Shown here piece by piece: positions 12,346-26,035 of a stretch of DNA of 64,000 nucleotides. Each line of letters begins with the position of its first letter. The stretch's first letter is position 1. Both the position numbers and the translations under genes were made by a program. The stretch is from Epiperipatus broadwayi (taxonomy: Eukaryota; Onychophora; Udeonychophora; Euonychophora; Peripatidae): the NCBI GenBank assembly GCA_028023455.1, contig JAQFVV010006215.1:9939950-10003949 (forward strand), given 5' to 3'. The notes under the pieces were generated by a model. That model was not told the origin of the DNA and did no database searches. It was given only the letters and a program-made list of their open reading frames with translations.

Positions 12346-14088
12346 ATATCCTAATATATATAATCATACAATTAATACATTTTATTTGGTGTACAGAAAT
12401 CATGTAAAAGAAGACGGGTACTGCCTGTTGTAGATACTCAATGGTTATTGCAAGTTGAAGACACTTTTAAAATTGGCATGTGCCAGAAACTACATATTTC
12501 CAGCTTTAGTTGCCTAATGTACTAATTAGATTTTCAGCCTATCATAATGTGATTTCAGCTATTGCATGGTTTTCCATATTAGCTGTATTAATAATTCACA
12601 AATTAGCTCTATCATTCTAATCAGCTTAATTTTATGGGATGCTGTTAAACAGAGTTTTTGCTGGCTGAATTGATCAAAAGTCCTTGATTATGATGATGTT
12701 ATAGCTTTTTTAAGACAAGAAAGGTTTTCCCAATACTTTATAAACCAAAATTTGAAAAAACTGGTGTCTCTCACAATTTTTTCTATATATAAATGCTATT
12801 CAAGATTAGACGTAATAGATCCAGGTACTTTTCCCTATTACTGCAAATTAATTTTAACATTTTTTCTTCTTTTACAAAAATATATATATATATTTCTTGC
12901 TGATATTAATAAGAATGAAAGAAATAAATAGCTTGCACTTTTAGAGAAAGAAAAAAAAAATTCTGATCTAGGTACTTTTGCTCATAAACTGAGTCCTTAA
13001 ATAGTTTTATTTCTTTCCTTCTTTTTTATATACCTATTTTAGTATGTAGGTAAAAAAGCTTAAGAAAGTCTAATGGAATGGTGTCTAAACCAGTACAATA
13101 TCCCTTGCAGCCAAAAAAAAGATAATGAAATGGTGGATACCCACTACCATTTTTTATCATCACATTTACCCCTTGTTCTGTGTGTATATTTACATATTAA
13201 TGCTGTTTTATTTTATATAATAATAAAAAAATTCATTCCTCCACTTAAACCTCTTTTTTTTTTTTGAAATCTAGCCATCATTTGTCTATCAAGAAAATGA
13301 ATCTTCACTTGCAATATTAGAATGTATAAGATTCTATCACTGATCTAATGATACCCAGTGCAGGGTTGGATACCATTAGAGTTATTTCAATCTTAATAAT
13401 AGGTAAAAACAACCCAAAAAAACAGAAAATACATATCAGTGCGATGCTCTTGCTCAATGAGTAGTCTCAGAGACTTAGAGAATGATTTCATAGGGAACCG
13501 AAGTTAATGATCAGTTGCACACTTGAGCCGTGCTTCATTAAGACTTAGTGACTAGTCTACATTTGTGATTTATTTGGTTACAAAATGCCTTGCTCTTATG
13601 CTTAGAGACTTGGAGGAAAATAAATAATAATACTTAAAAAAATATAAAGTTATATAAAAGAGTTGGTGCAGTGTCAGAAATTGAACTCGACATGGAATAT
13701 CATAACAATATCAAGCCCTCAAATCAATATTAGAATTCTCATCCCATCACTAGTAACGAAGGCACAACTAAACAAAAAGTACAAAACTGCCTTCTCCATT
13801 CAAAAAATAATAACAATAACAACCAAAATAACATTTTTTTTCTCATCCCAAAATATGCATATATCTAACGAGAAATTACTTTAATCTTTTAGAAGTTTGA
13901 ATTTTGTCAGATACAAGTGATGAAATCATAGTCTCTTTCAGGGCTGCCATTGCTTTGACTTCTATTTCCTGTTTTGTTCATTAATCTATAGGCTTTTCAT
14001 GCCCAAAGAATTGATGCATTACTCTCTTTCCCTCCTGCTATCACATTGACACAAGCCAGCTCTTTACTAAAGATCTATCTTTTAATCT

Positions 14089-15230
14089 ACTCGGTTGATT
14101 TTACTGGCTCATAGCTGCAGTATTAAGAACTCTTCTACCTGTTTTATTGATTTTCTATTCATGCCAATCAATGTGTGGTCCATTCTAAACAGCAAGTTAT
14201 ACCGAATTTTCAGAATAATCTGGCCTACAGTCATGACACATACATCAAGCATCTGTAATTTGGCTACCTGTCTCTTAAAAAATTGAGAATAGATTTCTCC
14301 ATTTTCCATCCTAAATTTTTCTTGCATTATATGATAATGAATTGCTTCCTGGTGTTCTTCAATTCATCAACAATTCTTTATATTTGTGAAAGGTATTAGG
14401 TGGGTCGAATAATTAACTCCACCAAGCCTGTGCATCACATTATAGCCAATTTATTCTCTTTTGCCATCATGTTAACATTGAAATATCTTTCTGAGCTATT
14501 CAAATACTGCACAGTGGTTCATCAGCTGGGCCTTTAAATTGATTCACACACTTTCCACTTGAATTTGAAGATACATTCTCCATTGGTTTTATTACATGTA
14601 GCCTTTCTGGGTTTTCTTTAGTGTAATCCACACTGCTGGCATGTTTTAGTAAGTTTTTCTATGTTGCTTCTATCTTTTCGAGTCAGTGTTTTAAACTGTT
14701 ATCTGAACAATAATCTTTTACTGTTTTCTCATTATTAAATTCTTTATTTTCCATATTTATATTTAAATTTTTCACCCTTATTGTTAGTTCATCTATACTT
14801 TTTCAGATATCTACTATATATTTGCTATTTTCCCTATTACTCTCTTCTACTTTGAGTTTTATTCCATCCTGTTCATCTTGTTTCTCCTTCAACCCATTCA
14901 AGTATTCTTCATTCCAAACATTACATACAGATTCTATTATATTTTGATTCTCTATTTATCTCACTTCTTTCAACCTCATTATCATCACCTGCTGGTTTTC
15001 TTTTTTCATTGCATTCATCATTTTTCTTAATTCTATGACATTTTTCTGTTTCTTTCCTGCATAGCTTGTAATTTCAAATTTATTTTTTTGATGGCTTTCT
15101 TGCAGCTCTAGCCTTGTTTTCTGTTGGCTTTCTAAGATCCAGATTGGCCTCTTCTGTTTTTAGGCTCTAACTCTGTTGGTTGTTGCACATCTTGCATGGG
15201 CATTTTCTCAATATTTAACTTTGTTGCCAT
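14089..15230 (-). pseudogene. Decayed gag-like gene, relative of the one at 1494-2546
   Basis: On the minus strand the stretch 14327-14109 reads MQEKFRMENGEIYSQFFKRQ and beyond, matching the MQEKYKEGEQESFSQFFHRQ segment of the intact gag. Upstream, around 14430, an AWWS..LFDPPNTF stretch matches ALSWWNSLFQQPATF. Downstream, after a frameshift near 14110, a NTAAMS stretch matches NAIDMS. An ATG at 15230 begins a coiled-coil-like N-terminal part that soon hits stops. The copy has several stops and frameshifts and is inactive. It is far more diverged, so this gag family has been in the genome for a long time. Confidence 0.75.
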
Positions 15231-15580
15231 TTCCTTTAATTTCTATCTCAAAATCATTGAATTATTAAAAACTAGTTTTATCCTATTCTTTACTAATATT
15301 TAAAATTTTCTATTGGTCACGTAAAATTAGTACAGAATATTTTACTTATTTACTTTTTGTTTACTTTTATTACTTGCATAAAATTAGAATACAGAACTAC
15401 TTTTTCACATAAAATTAGTACACTAGTCTATACCCTTATTATATAGCACTCATTACTTCCAACTCCACATCTCTGCCTTCACCACTGCCTTGTTTAATTA
15501 ATCTATTGATTATCTATCTTTTTGCCTACCAATCCTATGTCTATCTTCTATTCTCTTCTATTTTTTCTTTCATTTACTAG

Positions 15581-15968
15581 TAATAATGTGAAAGGCTGAA
15601 ACCTTTGACAAATGCACCTTAAAAATGCTTAAATGACAGCCAATCAGATAGTAATAATGACTGCACAAAGAACTCTCAATTCAAACACAAGTCAGAGATT
15701 TTATGAGAAAAAGATGGAACTCACCTTCTCTACTTAAATTTATATATAAATAAGCCAGACTCAAGCATTTTGAACTAAGAGCGTGAAGCTTTAAACACCT
15801 TCACATTTAATTCACTAAATATTATATATAAATAACGTGAAATCTTTCGATTTACTACCGCAGTAATTTTCAAATCTAATAAAATGATCATAACAAATGT
15901 AAATATATTAATTTATTAAGTGCAAGCAGATGAAATAATAATAAGGTGAAAAGCTGAAACCTTTGACG
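15581..15968 (+). repeat. Direct repeat of 29 bp, 359 bp apart
   Basis: GTGAAA-GCTGAAACCTTTGAC occurs at about 15581-15609 and again at 15940-15968 with few changes. It lies just beyond the gag fossil and could mark ends of a solo element or a target duplication. Not assigned to a family. Confidence 0.4.
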
Positions 15969-18352
15969 TTTACTAGTGCAAAAGTGCAAAACTTTTTTCA
16001 TTCCCTTAACTAAATGCTAACTATTATTTTTTTGTTATATATGTATTATACAAACATTTTGACATTGAATGAAATGAGTCTAATGAGTGGTAAATTAATT
16101 TATTCAAATCTACATGTTTGGGTACCAAATGAAACCATTATCTCAGGTAAATAATTTTTATTCATGCACCATTTTGGACTGCCAAATGAAACAGGCCTAT
16201 GGTTTTACTTTACTTTTAAATTTATACAGTTCTTTATAAGAATGTATGAGGATTTACACCCTGGAGTTAATGGGTGTTAGGAATAACAATGGACTCTTTT
16301 TAAACTTAATATCCTAATTAATGATGGTCATATTGAGTATCCAGCCATATTTCCTGATCATTATTTCTATCAGACATATCTAAATACAGAGATAGTCTAT
16401 CCCTTGCTACTATAGATATTATATATCTCTCGTATGCCATCCCTAAAACCAAAAACATCTATAAATTGGATTTAAATTCTTCCCTAGTTTCTTAAATGTT
16501 AGCTCTTCTGTTTACCCATTAATAGCTCAAAAGAAAAACAACATTGCATCACAGAGTATGTGTATAATAGCTACTTGTAACTAGATTTGGAATAAGAGAG
16601 AGTAATGGACAACTAGACAAAATAATATGAATGTAATAAACTAAATTTTATTTAAGCTCCTTATATGATGCTTAGGGATGAATCCAATGCAAAACAAATA
16701 AAATATATATCTTTAGTTGTGTATGTATTTAAATCAGAGAAAATTCATTTAATTAGGTTGAATTCAACTTATAAGCTTAGCTATGCTTACATTCAGTATA
16801 AAACAATCATATAATTAATATTATTTAATTATAATAATACCAATAAATATTGTCAAAATATAAATCACTTTATAACAGATATATAGAAATTATAATAAAA
16901 ATTGAGATGATTTTCCTATCTCAATACTGATTTATATATCAGTATTAGAGTTGGCTAAGCAAACTTAATTTTAATTTATATTTTTGGCGAGTGCAGTATT
17001 ATGTAGAGTGCAGTATTACGTATATATGCACACATACTAATAATGAAAATTTTATAAGGAGTTCATTTAAAAATAATTAAATAATTTTTTTTTTTTTAAA
17101 AAAAGTGAACCTTGTAACCAAATTTATTATCTTATTATGAAATATAGTCCAGAAACAATAACTTGATCTTTAAATGTTTCTTTATCCATTCTAATCAGTT
17201 CATTTTAATTAAAATCTTAACAAAATATAGTTTTCTGTCATTAAATATTGTTTTTTGGAAAATTTTAAATTGATCAATTATTATTTGGAATTTTTTAATT
17301 AATTAAAAATATTTGGCTTATCTGGTTCAAAATTTTAATCATTGTTGCTGATTAGGGAGATTCCTTAAAATTCCTGAGTGGATAAACAATGAACAGTGGG
17401 TCTATATAAGATCAGCTAAAAATCATTTAATTCTACTTCATTAGATTCTGCTTAGTCTGATTGTGTTTTGGTCCATATTTACATATGCCTGTCTCCAAAA
17501 TAAATTAGGAACTCATTCCAGTTAATATATCTGAAGTTATGTGCTCCATTCTCCACCATGACCCTATAGTCAGCATATACTAAATTCACTTGCCAACTGA
17601 CCTCCAAAATCAGCCAACTGCTGACATCCTAAGGAATGTCATATCAATCCACTTCTCATCAGTTATGAAAAAAAAAAGATTCTTCAAGTTATATTGACAT
17701 GCCATGTCACTATGAATTGAAAGTAAAATCTTTACATGAAATGTTCTGTAGATATACTAGTAAGCCAGTGAGTGATAGACATAAGGATTTTTTTATTTTT
17801 TTATTTTATTGATGTGTAATTTTATATTTGTTTTATTGATGTTATTCTTTTATGGATGTATAATCAATTGAGTATGTTTTAGCTAAACCCTTTAATTTCT
17901 TTTAAAATTAGACAGTTGATAATTAAATTTAATGAACTCACAATAATCTAGAATTATTTTTTTATTTCACTCATAAAGATAATTTAAAAGAATCTCAGAG
18001 CCAGATTCCAACCCCTTGCCCCTCCAATTTTGTGATTCTTTTAGAAAATCTATATTTTCTTTAGCAAAAAATAAATAAGAATTTTGTAAGTTTATAACTA
18101 AATAAAAAAGAAATCTGGATTAATATTTTTTTAACTACATGTTTTAATCAATAATGCATTTGAACTTGAAATATTTACTTCTTAGTTGATATATGTAAAT
18201 GTGTGTATAATAATTTTTATATAAACATTAAATCATTTAAATTATTGGCAGTTTTTTTTTTTTTATTGTTTATGTCATGCATGGCTGAAAGCAAAAGAGA
18301 AAGTTTTTGCTTGTGGGTGTGCATGCATATCAAACGATCTCTTATCTATATG

Positions 18353-18402
18353 GGGGGAGTATATATTCGGTCTTCTTGGGGGAGTATATATTCGGTCTTC
18401 TT
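18353..18402 (+). repeat. 25 bp tandem duplication
   Basis: Two exact copies of a unit beginning GGGGGAGTATATATTCGG sit side by side. They create a short open frame (18203-18445) that I do not regard as a gene. Confidence 0.7.
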
Positions 18403-19239
18403 TTTATTTTTATGCCTACCACTCTATAGAGATGAATTTGGATAGCAAAGTTTTTGCCCAAGCTCATTTATATCTTTTTATCTCTTTTAATCCGTGTTTA
18501 TTTACCATGTGAAATTAGTGGTCATTTTGATTTTGCATTGGGTCAAGTGTAGTAGATCTTCCCTTGGCATTCATTTATATTTTTCACTTTTTAATTAACA
18601 CAAGTTACTTATGGGACTTTTTATTATTGTTCTCTCTATATATTTCTTTTATGGCCGGAATCTTACACCGCATATGAACTTTGTTAGTAAAATTAGCACG
18701 TGTGAGCTTGTCTAATAATAAAGTCTGCCAATGTTTAATTGTAGATTAATGTTATTGCAAATATATGTGTGTACATCTGAAGTTGCCAAGTATATATAAA
18801 GTTCCATTATATTAACATTCATTTATTTTAATGAACTAAAAATTAATTTGAGGGGAAGAGTAAAGGATAATAGAATCAATCAACGGTCAAATACATTAAC
18901 TACTTATTTAAAAAGAGTTTATAATCAGTTTTAGATATATGTTTGAGCTACTTTAGTTCAAACCCTACCATTAATGTAAGTTTTTGTCCTACTATTCTTA
19001 ATAAATATTGTTGTTAATTGTTAGATTTTGTCTGACATTTAATTACCATTGTCTGCTCTGCCAATTGTTTATTTTATTAAGAATGTCTGCTCTCTCTGAT
19101 CTAGTGGCAATAATTAATCTATATATAAGGGAACAGTTAATGCACTAGAAGTTAATATTCTCATCAGCAAACTATAAATATTGTGATGATGATGTGATGT
19201 GATGCACTGTAATCTTTCCTTATACGGAGTCAGGAATCT

Positions 19240-22200
19240 CTCAGCAACTATGCCCAAAGAAACCTGTTAGCCACTTTGACTTCCCTTTCCATTGCCCACC
19301 CCAAGTTATTCTTTTCTATCCTGCTCCATCCCATTTCTACAACATAATCTTTGTCCACTCAATGGCCTTTATATCTAAAAAAAACCCTCATCTTTTCCTA
19401 AACCCAGCATAAAATCAATAACCCACTATCTGTATAATCACTTTGTTCATATTTATTCTTCCAAAACTTCATTATGTGTACCCTTTCTGCTTTCAGGCAT
19501 TTACATTCAATTAATAGATGCCTAATATTTTCTATGCCTTCCTTACACAACTTGTAGACTAAATCACCCATATTTTTCCATTTGTGTGTATATTCCCTTG
19601 TTGCTAAAGATCCCGTTCGAGCCTTAAACAGTAAACTACTTTCCTTGCTATTATCATAAATTAACTCACACCCAATATTCTATTTACTTCTATAAATATT
19701 TAAACTCTTTTTATTCTCCATGCTAGCTCTCCAACTTCCTATTCTTTATTAATGCATCTATTTTTTCTTTTATCCCATTCCGTAACACTCAACAATTCTC
19801 CTAACAATCATCCCACCTTTTGTATAGGTATACTGACATAAATTCTTTGTCTAAATCTTCTGCATATCGCATTACCTTTTGCACCCATCTGGTTATCTGC
19901 TCTTTATTCATAACCCAATTAAATATTTTGGCTATTCTTTTATTATCTGTAAACTGCAATCTATTGAATATTTTGCTTTTTGCATTGCTCATATAAAAAC
20001 TGGACATCCCATTTCACCTTGAATTGCCTCTTTTGCAATCTACACTTCTGCATCTAATGCATGTCTTCCTACTTCTCTTTGTACTTTTTCTAAATAATTT
20101 AATACCCCTTTACTAACACATAACGCATCATTACTATATGTTAACCCTGCTACTACCAGTCGCTTCCATACAATTCTAGCTACATTATATTTATTATGTG
20201 AGAACACAGTTAATTTCTTTATTAATCCTTTTCTTTTCATCAATTTTTTCTCCCATTTGTCCAAACAATTTCTCTGAATACTTAAGACTATTCCCAAATA
20301 GTTATATCTATACACCACACTTAACTTTATATCCCGCAATAAAAATTCTTTGTCTTCTCTTTCCCCAGTATTAATCATCATTACTTTTGATTTTTCTTCA
20401 CTAAATTTAATCTCCATCTCTTTACCCCCCTTTACGCATGTTCTCAGCATAACTTCCATATCTTTCCTTCTTTCTGCATACAAAAAACATCCGCAAATAA
20501 AAGACCCAACAATGTATATACTCCCTTGTCACCTATTAATGATATGTCTACCCTTCTTCTTAGTCTTTCTATTACTCTCTCCATTTCCCTCAAATACAAC
20601 AAAAACAAAATAGGTAACAGAGGACATCCTTCCCTTAGTCCCACCCCATTTTTAACTTTAACTGACTCTATATCCCCTAATTGATACATATAGTAATTAT
20701 TTTTATATAATTTCTTAATAATATCCACTAAAGCTCCATCCATTCCCAAATTTACTAAACTTACCCATAATCTATCTATATCTATAAAAACCATATATAA
20801 CTTTTTACCTGTATTCCTACTCATATCCATAGGTTGTGTAACTACAAATAAATTATTTCCTATACGCTTATCTGATCAAAAATCTTCTTGCATTTCTCCC
20901 ACCATATTATTTTTTTCCATTTATTTTGCAATCCTTCCAGCTACCATATATGAGAAAATTTTATATAGCACTGACATTACCACTCTCGGTCTATAACTGT
21001 TTAACTTTCTATGATCCTTACCCTTCCCTTTATATAATAGCCTTACTCTTGTATTATTCCAACTACCTGGAAAATCTCTCTTCTGTGCCATCTTATTAAA
21101 ACATGATAATAGTTTTAAACTTGCCTTCTGCCCTAAATTCATTACCATTTCTGCTGCCCATCCATTCAAATCTTTTGCCTTTCCACCCTTCAATTTCTTA
21201 CTTGCCTCATTCAGTTCATTTTCTGTAAATAGCATACTGTATTCCAATTACTATATGCTCTCATGTTTGCTATCACTCTGTCCTTCACAGATAACATCTT
21301 TTCTATATCCAGTATATACTTTTTTAAGACTATTTCTAATTATTCTCTAAAGTTACACTCTATTCCATCATCATCTAATAATACTAATTCTCCCCTGCAT
21401 TCCTTCTTTTAATGTATTTCCAAATTTTTTATTCCCATCTCTTCCACTTTTATTAATATCTTCCAACTGTTTACTATTCTCTATATAATTATTTAATATT
21501 AACATCTTTTTCACTTTCTTTGTTCTTAATAGCACACTTATATTCTCTGCATGTTTTTCCTCCCCCCCATATTTACTAACTCTCACTTTCACTTTCTGAA
21601 TATTATCACCTAAAACCCTATTTGCCACTTGTTCTATTTCACCATACCAGTCCTTATACTCATCACCAACCAACTCTTCCATGGTTTCTTCAACTTTTGT
21701 TTTATACTCTTCTAATTTATTCTTATCATTCACTCTCCATCCACATCTTTCACTATCCTTTCTATTTTTATTACTATTTTTCATCACATTTCTAACCATT
21801 TCTATTATAAAGAAGTTATGATCACTATTACATACTCTCTCTTCATTATCAAACACCTTACTTTTCTGTACTTTATTCATTTCCTCTTTCTCTACTAATA
21901 CATAATCTATTGTTTGGAATATATTATTTCTAGATCATGTGTATTGTCCCTCATAAACATTCGATTAATTTCCTATGGTCAAATTCACTCTCTGACAAAA
22001 ACTCTTCAAAAGCTGTCCATTCTTATTATTTACATCATCAATTTCTTCAATATGCCTATTCATGTCCCTTATAATGATTATTCTCTTCCTCTTTTCCTTG
22101 AAACTCTGTATATTGTTAACTAAGCATTTATATATGCTACTGTTCCACTCTATTATTGTTTGACTTCTTCCTAACCTTATTTCAAACCACAAATGTTCTT

Positions 22201-22536
22201 GACATTTAACCATATTTAAATATTTTTTTGACATAATTCCTATATCACCATCCCTTTTTTATTTATACCCTGGCATATCAAGTCTTCCAGAATCGGTTCT
22301 TCTTCTCTTAGATGTGTTTCCATTACTGCTAATACCTCAAACTTTTCATTTTTAATTGCTTTGTTTAATTCCAGCCACTTTTCTGGTCTCCTACCGCCTT
22401 GCATATTCAAATAATCAATTTTAATATTTTTTTCTTTTCTAACTATTCTTTTATAAATTCTTTTGACTCTTTCTTCTTCATTACATTTATAAATACCTTG
22501 CTTACCATTAATTTTACAGACCCATTCCCTCTCCAC
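19240..22536 (-). pseudogene. LINE ORF2: endonuclease and reverse transcriptase remains
   Basis: Fragments in successive frames cover most of ORF2. Endonuclease: KIDYLNMQGGR, then VLAVMETHLREEE with the catalytic Glu, a degraded IRDMNRHIEE, and the closing NSDHNFF. Reverse transcriptase: GGKAKDLNGWAAEM, SYRPRVVMSVLYK, LYMVFIDID, NGVGLREGCPLLPILF. At the catalytic box the frame reads LLFADV and then shifts, so the second Asp of FADD is gone. A short deletion also follows FIDID. The 3' part (19801-20483) holds the thumb-like region and a remnant C-terminal zinc-binding segment (LVYKLC near 19560). The enzyme is dead. Endonuclease plus this ORF1 type points to the CR1/L2 group; exact clade unproven. 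Confidence 0.85.
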
Positions 22537-22633
22537 ATCTACATTTATATTTAAATCAGCTACCCTTTGATTATTACTTACATTCTGTCCATTCTTCTTT
22601 CTGATAACACTACCACATAAACCCCCCCCCCCT

Positions 22634-23080
22634 TTATAAGTTTCCCGAACTATAATCTTTATAAATCAAACTCCCTAAAACTTCAATTCCTTGTTTTACT
22701 AAGTGCAATCCATCTTTACTATATAACTTCCTCTTCCCAATAAAAAAATCCCACACATCCACAAACATAACATCATTTCTCTCACACAATCTTTTCAATC
22801 TCTCATGTATAGAACATGCCCTATCTAACATATACTTCTTATCAAATCTTGGTAATAATCCCACTATTCCTACTCTTGAATCTTACTCAAATTCCTAATC
22901 AATTTCTATGTACTCATCCCTTACTCTTTCTGATAGTTCTGACAAATTATTAGTCCCTACCATAACATACACATCTCTACTCCCTTGCTTCTTTATCTGT
23001 AACATCCCTAATTCTAGCTCCAGGCAAACATATTTTTACAAACCTGTTTCTATTTTCCCTTGCAATTATATCTCCACATT
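22634..23080 (-). pseudogene. LINE ORF1 C-terminal SGNH remains
   Basis: The last part, 22864-22634, reads MGLLPRFDKKYMLDRACSIH and ends with the SGNH block V as KDGLHLVKQG, which supplies the catalytic Asp-x-x-His missing in the 5 kb copy. Upstream to 23080 the same domain continues in broken frames (GTNN block readable near 22950). Confidence 0.8.
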
Positions 23081-23082
23081 AT

Positions 23083-24645
23083 TAGTGCCATATTTACATT
23101 TGGCTAAAATATTATTTCTATTCTAAATTTTCAAACATAATTAGCAAAGCAATGCTTATTAATATTGTAAACTAAAGACTAGATATTGTCTGCATTTTTT
23201 TTTTATCATTTGCTGATATAAAAAAGATTATTTATTCATAGCTTACAGGAATATAGTTTGCTTCTGTTTGATTTCATAAAGTTTAAGCTATGCTTATTTG
23301 ATATTTACAATTATTGACTTCTGTTTGATTATTACCACAAGGATTGTTAAATGTGAGATTCAATCTCTATTTGTTGTTGGTTTGATTATAAGTTTAAATT
23401 TTTAATATCATATTTATATCTGGTTAAAATATTTTCATTCTCAATTTTCAACCTGATAAACCAAAGCTTATTAATATTATAAACTTAAACAATAGATAGG
23501 TCCATTTTATTCTTTATCATTTGCTGACCAGAAGAGGTTTATTTATTCATAATTCATGGTAATATAGTTTGTTTCCATTTTGATGCTTATTTGATATTAA
23601 AATTATTGACTTCTATTTATTAATTAACACAAAAGTTGTTAAAAGTGAAATTCAGTTCTCATCCTTTGTTTAATTTCAAAATTATTAATGCTAAATTTAT
23701 ATCTGACTAAAATATAATTTCTAATCTAAATTTTCAGCACAATTAGCAAACCAGAGCTAATGGACATAGTAATCTTAAAACAGGTAGCTCCACTCTATTC
23801 TTTAGCGTTGGTTGATGTAAAGAGAGTTATTTAATTATAGCTCAGAAGTTTTTTTTTTTTTTCACTTTTATTTCATGTTGTTTAAGCTATGCTTCTTGGA
23901 TATTTATAATTATATGACTTTTATTTAATTATTATAAAAGTAAGATTCAGTCTTCATTTTTTGTTTGATTCTGAATTCAAAATTATTTATACCATATTTA
24001 TTATAGTGACTACAATATTATTTCAAATTGTTCAATACTATTAGCAAACCAATGATTATTAGTATTGTAAATTAGACAAATTTGTTCTATTCTTTATCAT
24101 TTGCTAATATAAAGAGATTTGTTTAGTCATAGCTCACAAGATTGTAGTTTATTTCAATTACATATACTTTAAACTATGTTTGATTGATATTTATAGTTAT
24201 TGACTTCTATTTGATTATTAACATAAAGATTGTTAAATGTGAAATTCAATCTCTATCCTTTGATTAATCAATTTAAAATTCTAAATTAATTAATATATTT
24301 AGATCTGGCTAAAATATTATTTCATATATTTTAGGCTATTCATATTTAATACTTACAATTATTAACTTTTATTTGATAATTAACACAAAAATTGTTAAAA
24401 ATGAGATTTAATCTTCATCCTTTGCTTAACTGATTATAAATTCAAAATTATTAATACCCTATTTCATTTGGCTAAAATATTATATTCCTGAATTTCCAAC
24501 ACAATTAACAAAAATAAAATTTATTAATATCACAAATTTAAAGACTAGATAGTTCCATTCTATTCTTTATTGTTTGCTGATATAGAGAATTACTTGTTCA
24601 TAGCTTGTGGGAGTGTAGTTTACTTCCATTTTGATTTCTTATATT
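23083..24645 (+). repeat. Satellite array, about 290-320 bp period, five copies
   Basis: The phrase TGGCTAAAATATTATTTC recurs near 23100, 23420, 23710, 24010, 24310 and 24475, followed each time by TTAGCAAACCAATGCTTATT-like and TTTATCATTTGCTGATAT-like blocks. Copies are diverged by substitutions and small indels. The array starts exactly at the truncated 5' end of the LINE and ends about 200 bp before GLRX5 exon 2. Confidence 0.75.
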
Positions 24646-24847
24646 TTAAGGTATGCTTATTTATTTATTTATTTATAATGTATATGTCTATTGAGTGTGT
24701 GTGTGTCGATATATATACATCAAGAATATATTTATTTATATATTACATATATAAATAATAATAAAAAGATGGTGTAAGTATATTTGAATTATTTGCATAC
24801 AATACACTGCTTATATAATCAACTATATATTTATTTATTTATTTTAG

Positions 24848-25014
24848 GAATAAAAGAATACTCAAATTGGCCAACAATTCCTCAAGTATTTATAAATGGA
24901 GAATTTATTGGTGGTTGTGATATATTAATTCAAATGCATCAAAACGGAGAGCTTGTGGAAGAACTTAATAAAATAGGAATCAAGTCATCTTTATTAGATA
25001 AAAATATTAAATAA
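24848..25014 (+). CDS. GLRX5: Monothiol glutaredoxin, mitochondrial, exon 2
   Basis: Exon 2 completes Gly86 and encodes residues 87-140. It carries the conserved [15 protein letters not shown] block, whose cis-Pro97 in TIPQ shapes the glutathione site, and [15 protein letters not shown] with the GGCD motif (107-110) that also binds glutathione. The C-terminus ([12 protein letters not shown]) is short, as in the mitochondrial class and unlike multidomain cytosolic relatives. Acceptor TTTTAG|GA and the reading phase match exon 1 exactly. A sequence AATAAA overlaps the stop region at 25013, too close to act alone; the true polyadenylation site was not identified. No frameshift or missing motif; the gene looks functional. 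Confidence 0.9.
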
Positions 25015-26035
25015 TAAATTGTTTCTAAGTTTGTAAATATTGTGCCTTAAATTGTTATTCAACTTTTAGATGCATTATCAAGTCATTTTTTAAAGACAAT
25101 ATTATATTAGAAATTATGGATAATATAAATGTATATAATTTTAAATGTATTTTTTTTTTCTATTAAAAATATTTTTACAACTGGAAAATCTGTGTGTGTT
25201 TGAAAACTTTCTTATGATAAGTTTATATAGATGATCGCAATCAAACTTTGCAGCACATACATTCTGTAAAATAATTTGAAAATAGATTGAGAAGGTGCAA
25301 TGTCTAAATATATAAAATACAGTACATCAATAATATAGAATGAAACTGGTTTTATTAGTAGATACTATAAAGAGTAATTGTAGAAATAAATATATAAAAT
25401 ATGATAAGCAAAATTTATGTGGCAGTTTTTGTTTTTTTTTTATCAGCTAGGATGACAGATTTATTAACACTATTTGTCATATAATTTTGTTATTTAAATA
25501 TTTTTAAATGCCTTTATGAATAATGTGAATTTCTAGAATGATATATTCATTGTAGGGATTGATTTAAAACTTTGTAAATCATACTTTATAACTATTTATC
25601 AGTTTTAAAAATTGGTAAAAATTATCAGATGGGAATTAAGAGATTTTAGAATTGGTTATTGAAGTAAATAATGTTTTATTATGGCAAATTTCAAAAAAAC
25701 TACATAGAGAAGGAAACTTGTTAGTAAATTGAACATATAATTTATTGCTAATTGTAATCATATTTGTGACTAGCTTTTCATTATTAAAAGTATTAATTAT
25801 TTTATTACCATTAAAATTTTTTGCTAATTTCTTTATTTAATAAGCTAATAGGTTTGTTTTCTGACTATCAGCTTTCAAATTCTTGTGAAATCGTTTAGTC
25901 TTATCAATTATCTTAAATTGCTTAGTTTTGAAATCATTTGCACTGCTAGTAGGATTAGTCAAAGTTAATTGTTTTACAATAGAATTTTGATTAATATTAA
26001 AACAAACACTAGTTTTTGGCAATGGATTGTTTTAT
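25015..26035. other. GLRX5 3' flank, AT-rich
   Basis: Includes the 3' untranslated region. No further coding region is seen; the minus-strand open frame 25837-26022 overlaps sequence related to the tandem repeat that follows and is probably not a gene. Confidence 0.4.

Larger units (their letters stand above)
19190..23085 (-). mobile_element. Decayed CR1/L2-like LINE with SGNH-type ORF1
   Basis: Minus-strand element, 5' truncated near 23085 and running to about 19190, where a GATGATGATGTGATG-type simple sequence may be its 3' tail. It carries ORF1 esterase remains, then an endonuclease, a reverse transcriptase and a C-terminal Cys/His segment in the right order. It is the same family as the fragment at 4449-5083. 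It lies antisense to GLRX5 within the intron. Confidence 0.85.
10315..24847 (+). other. GLRX5: GLRX5 intron, 14.5 kb
   Basis: Donor GTAAAA after 10314 and acceptor TTTATTTTAG ending at 24847. The intron splits a Gly codon (phase 1). It holds an R3 fragment, a gag fossil, a CR1/L2-like LINE and a satellite array, all listed separately. The other stretches (10315-12230, 12346-14088, 15969-19189) are AT-rich, with no gene that I can support. Confidence 0.85.

Noticed and set aside
20040-22536. Separate small genes on the minus strand
   Set aside because: All are pieces of one frameshifted LINE ORF2, in the expected domain order.
23083-24645. CRISPR array
   Set aside because: Repeats are about 300 bp units that diverge along their full length, not short repeats with unique spacers, and the DNA is animal.
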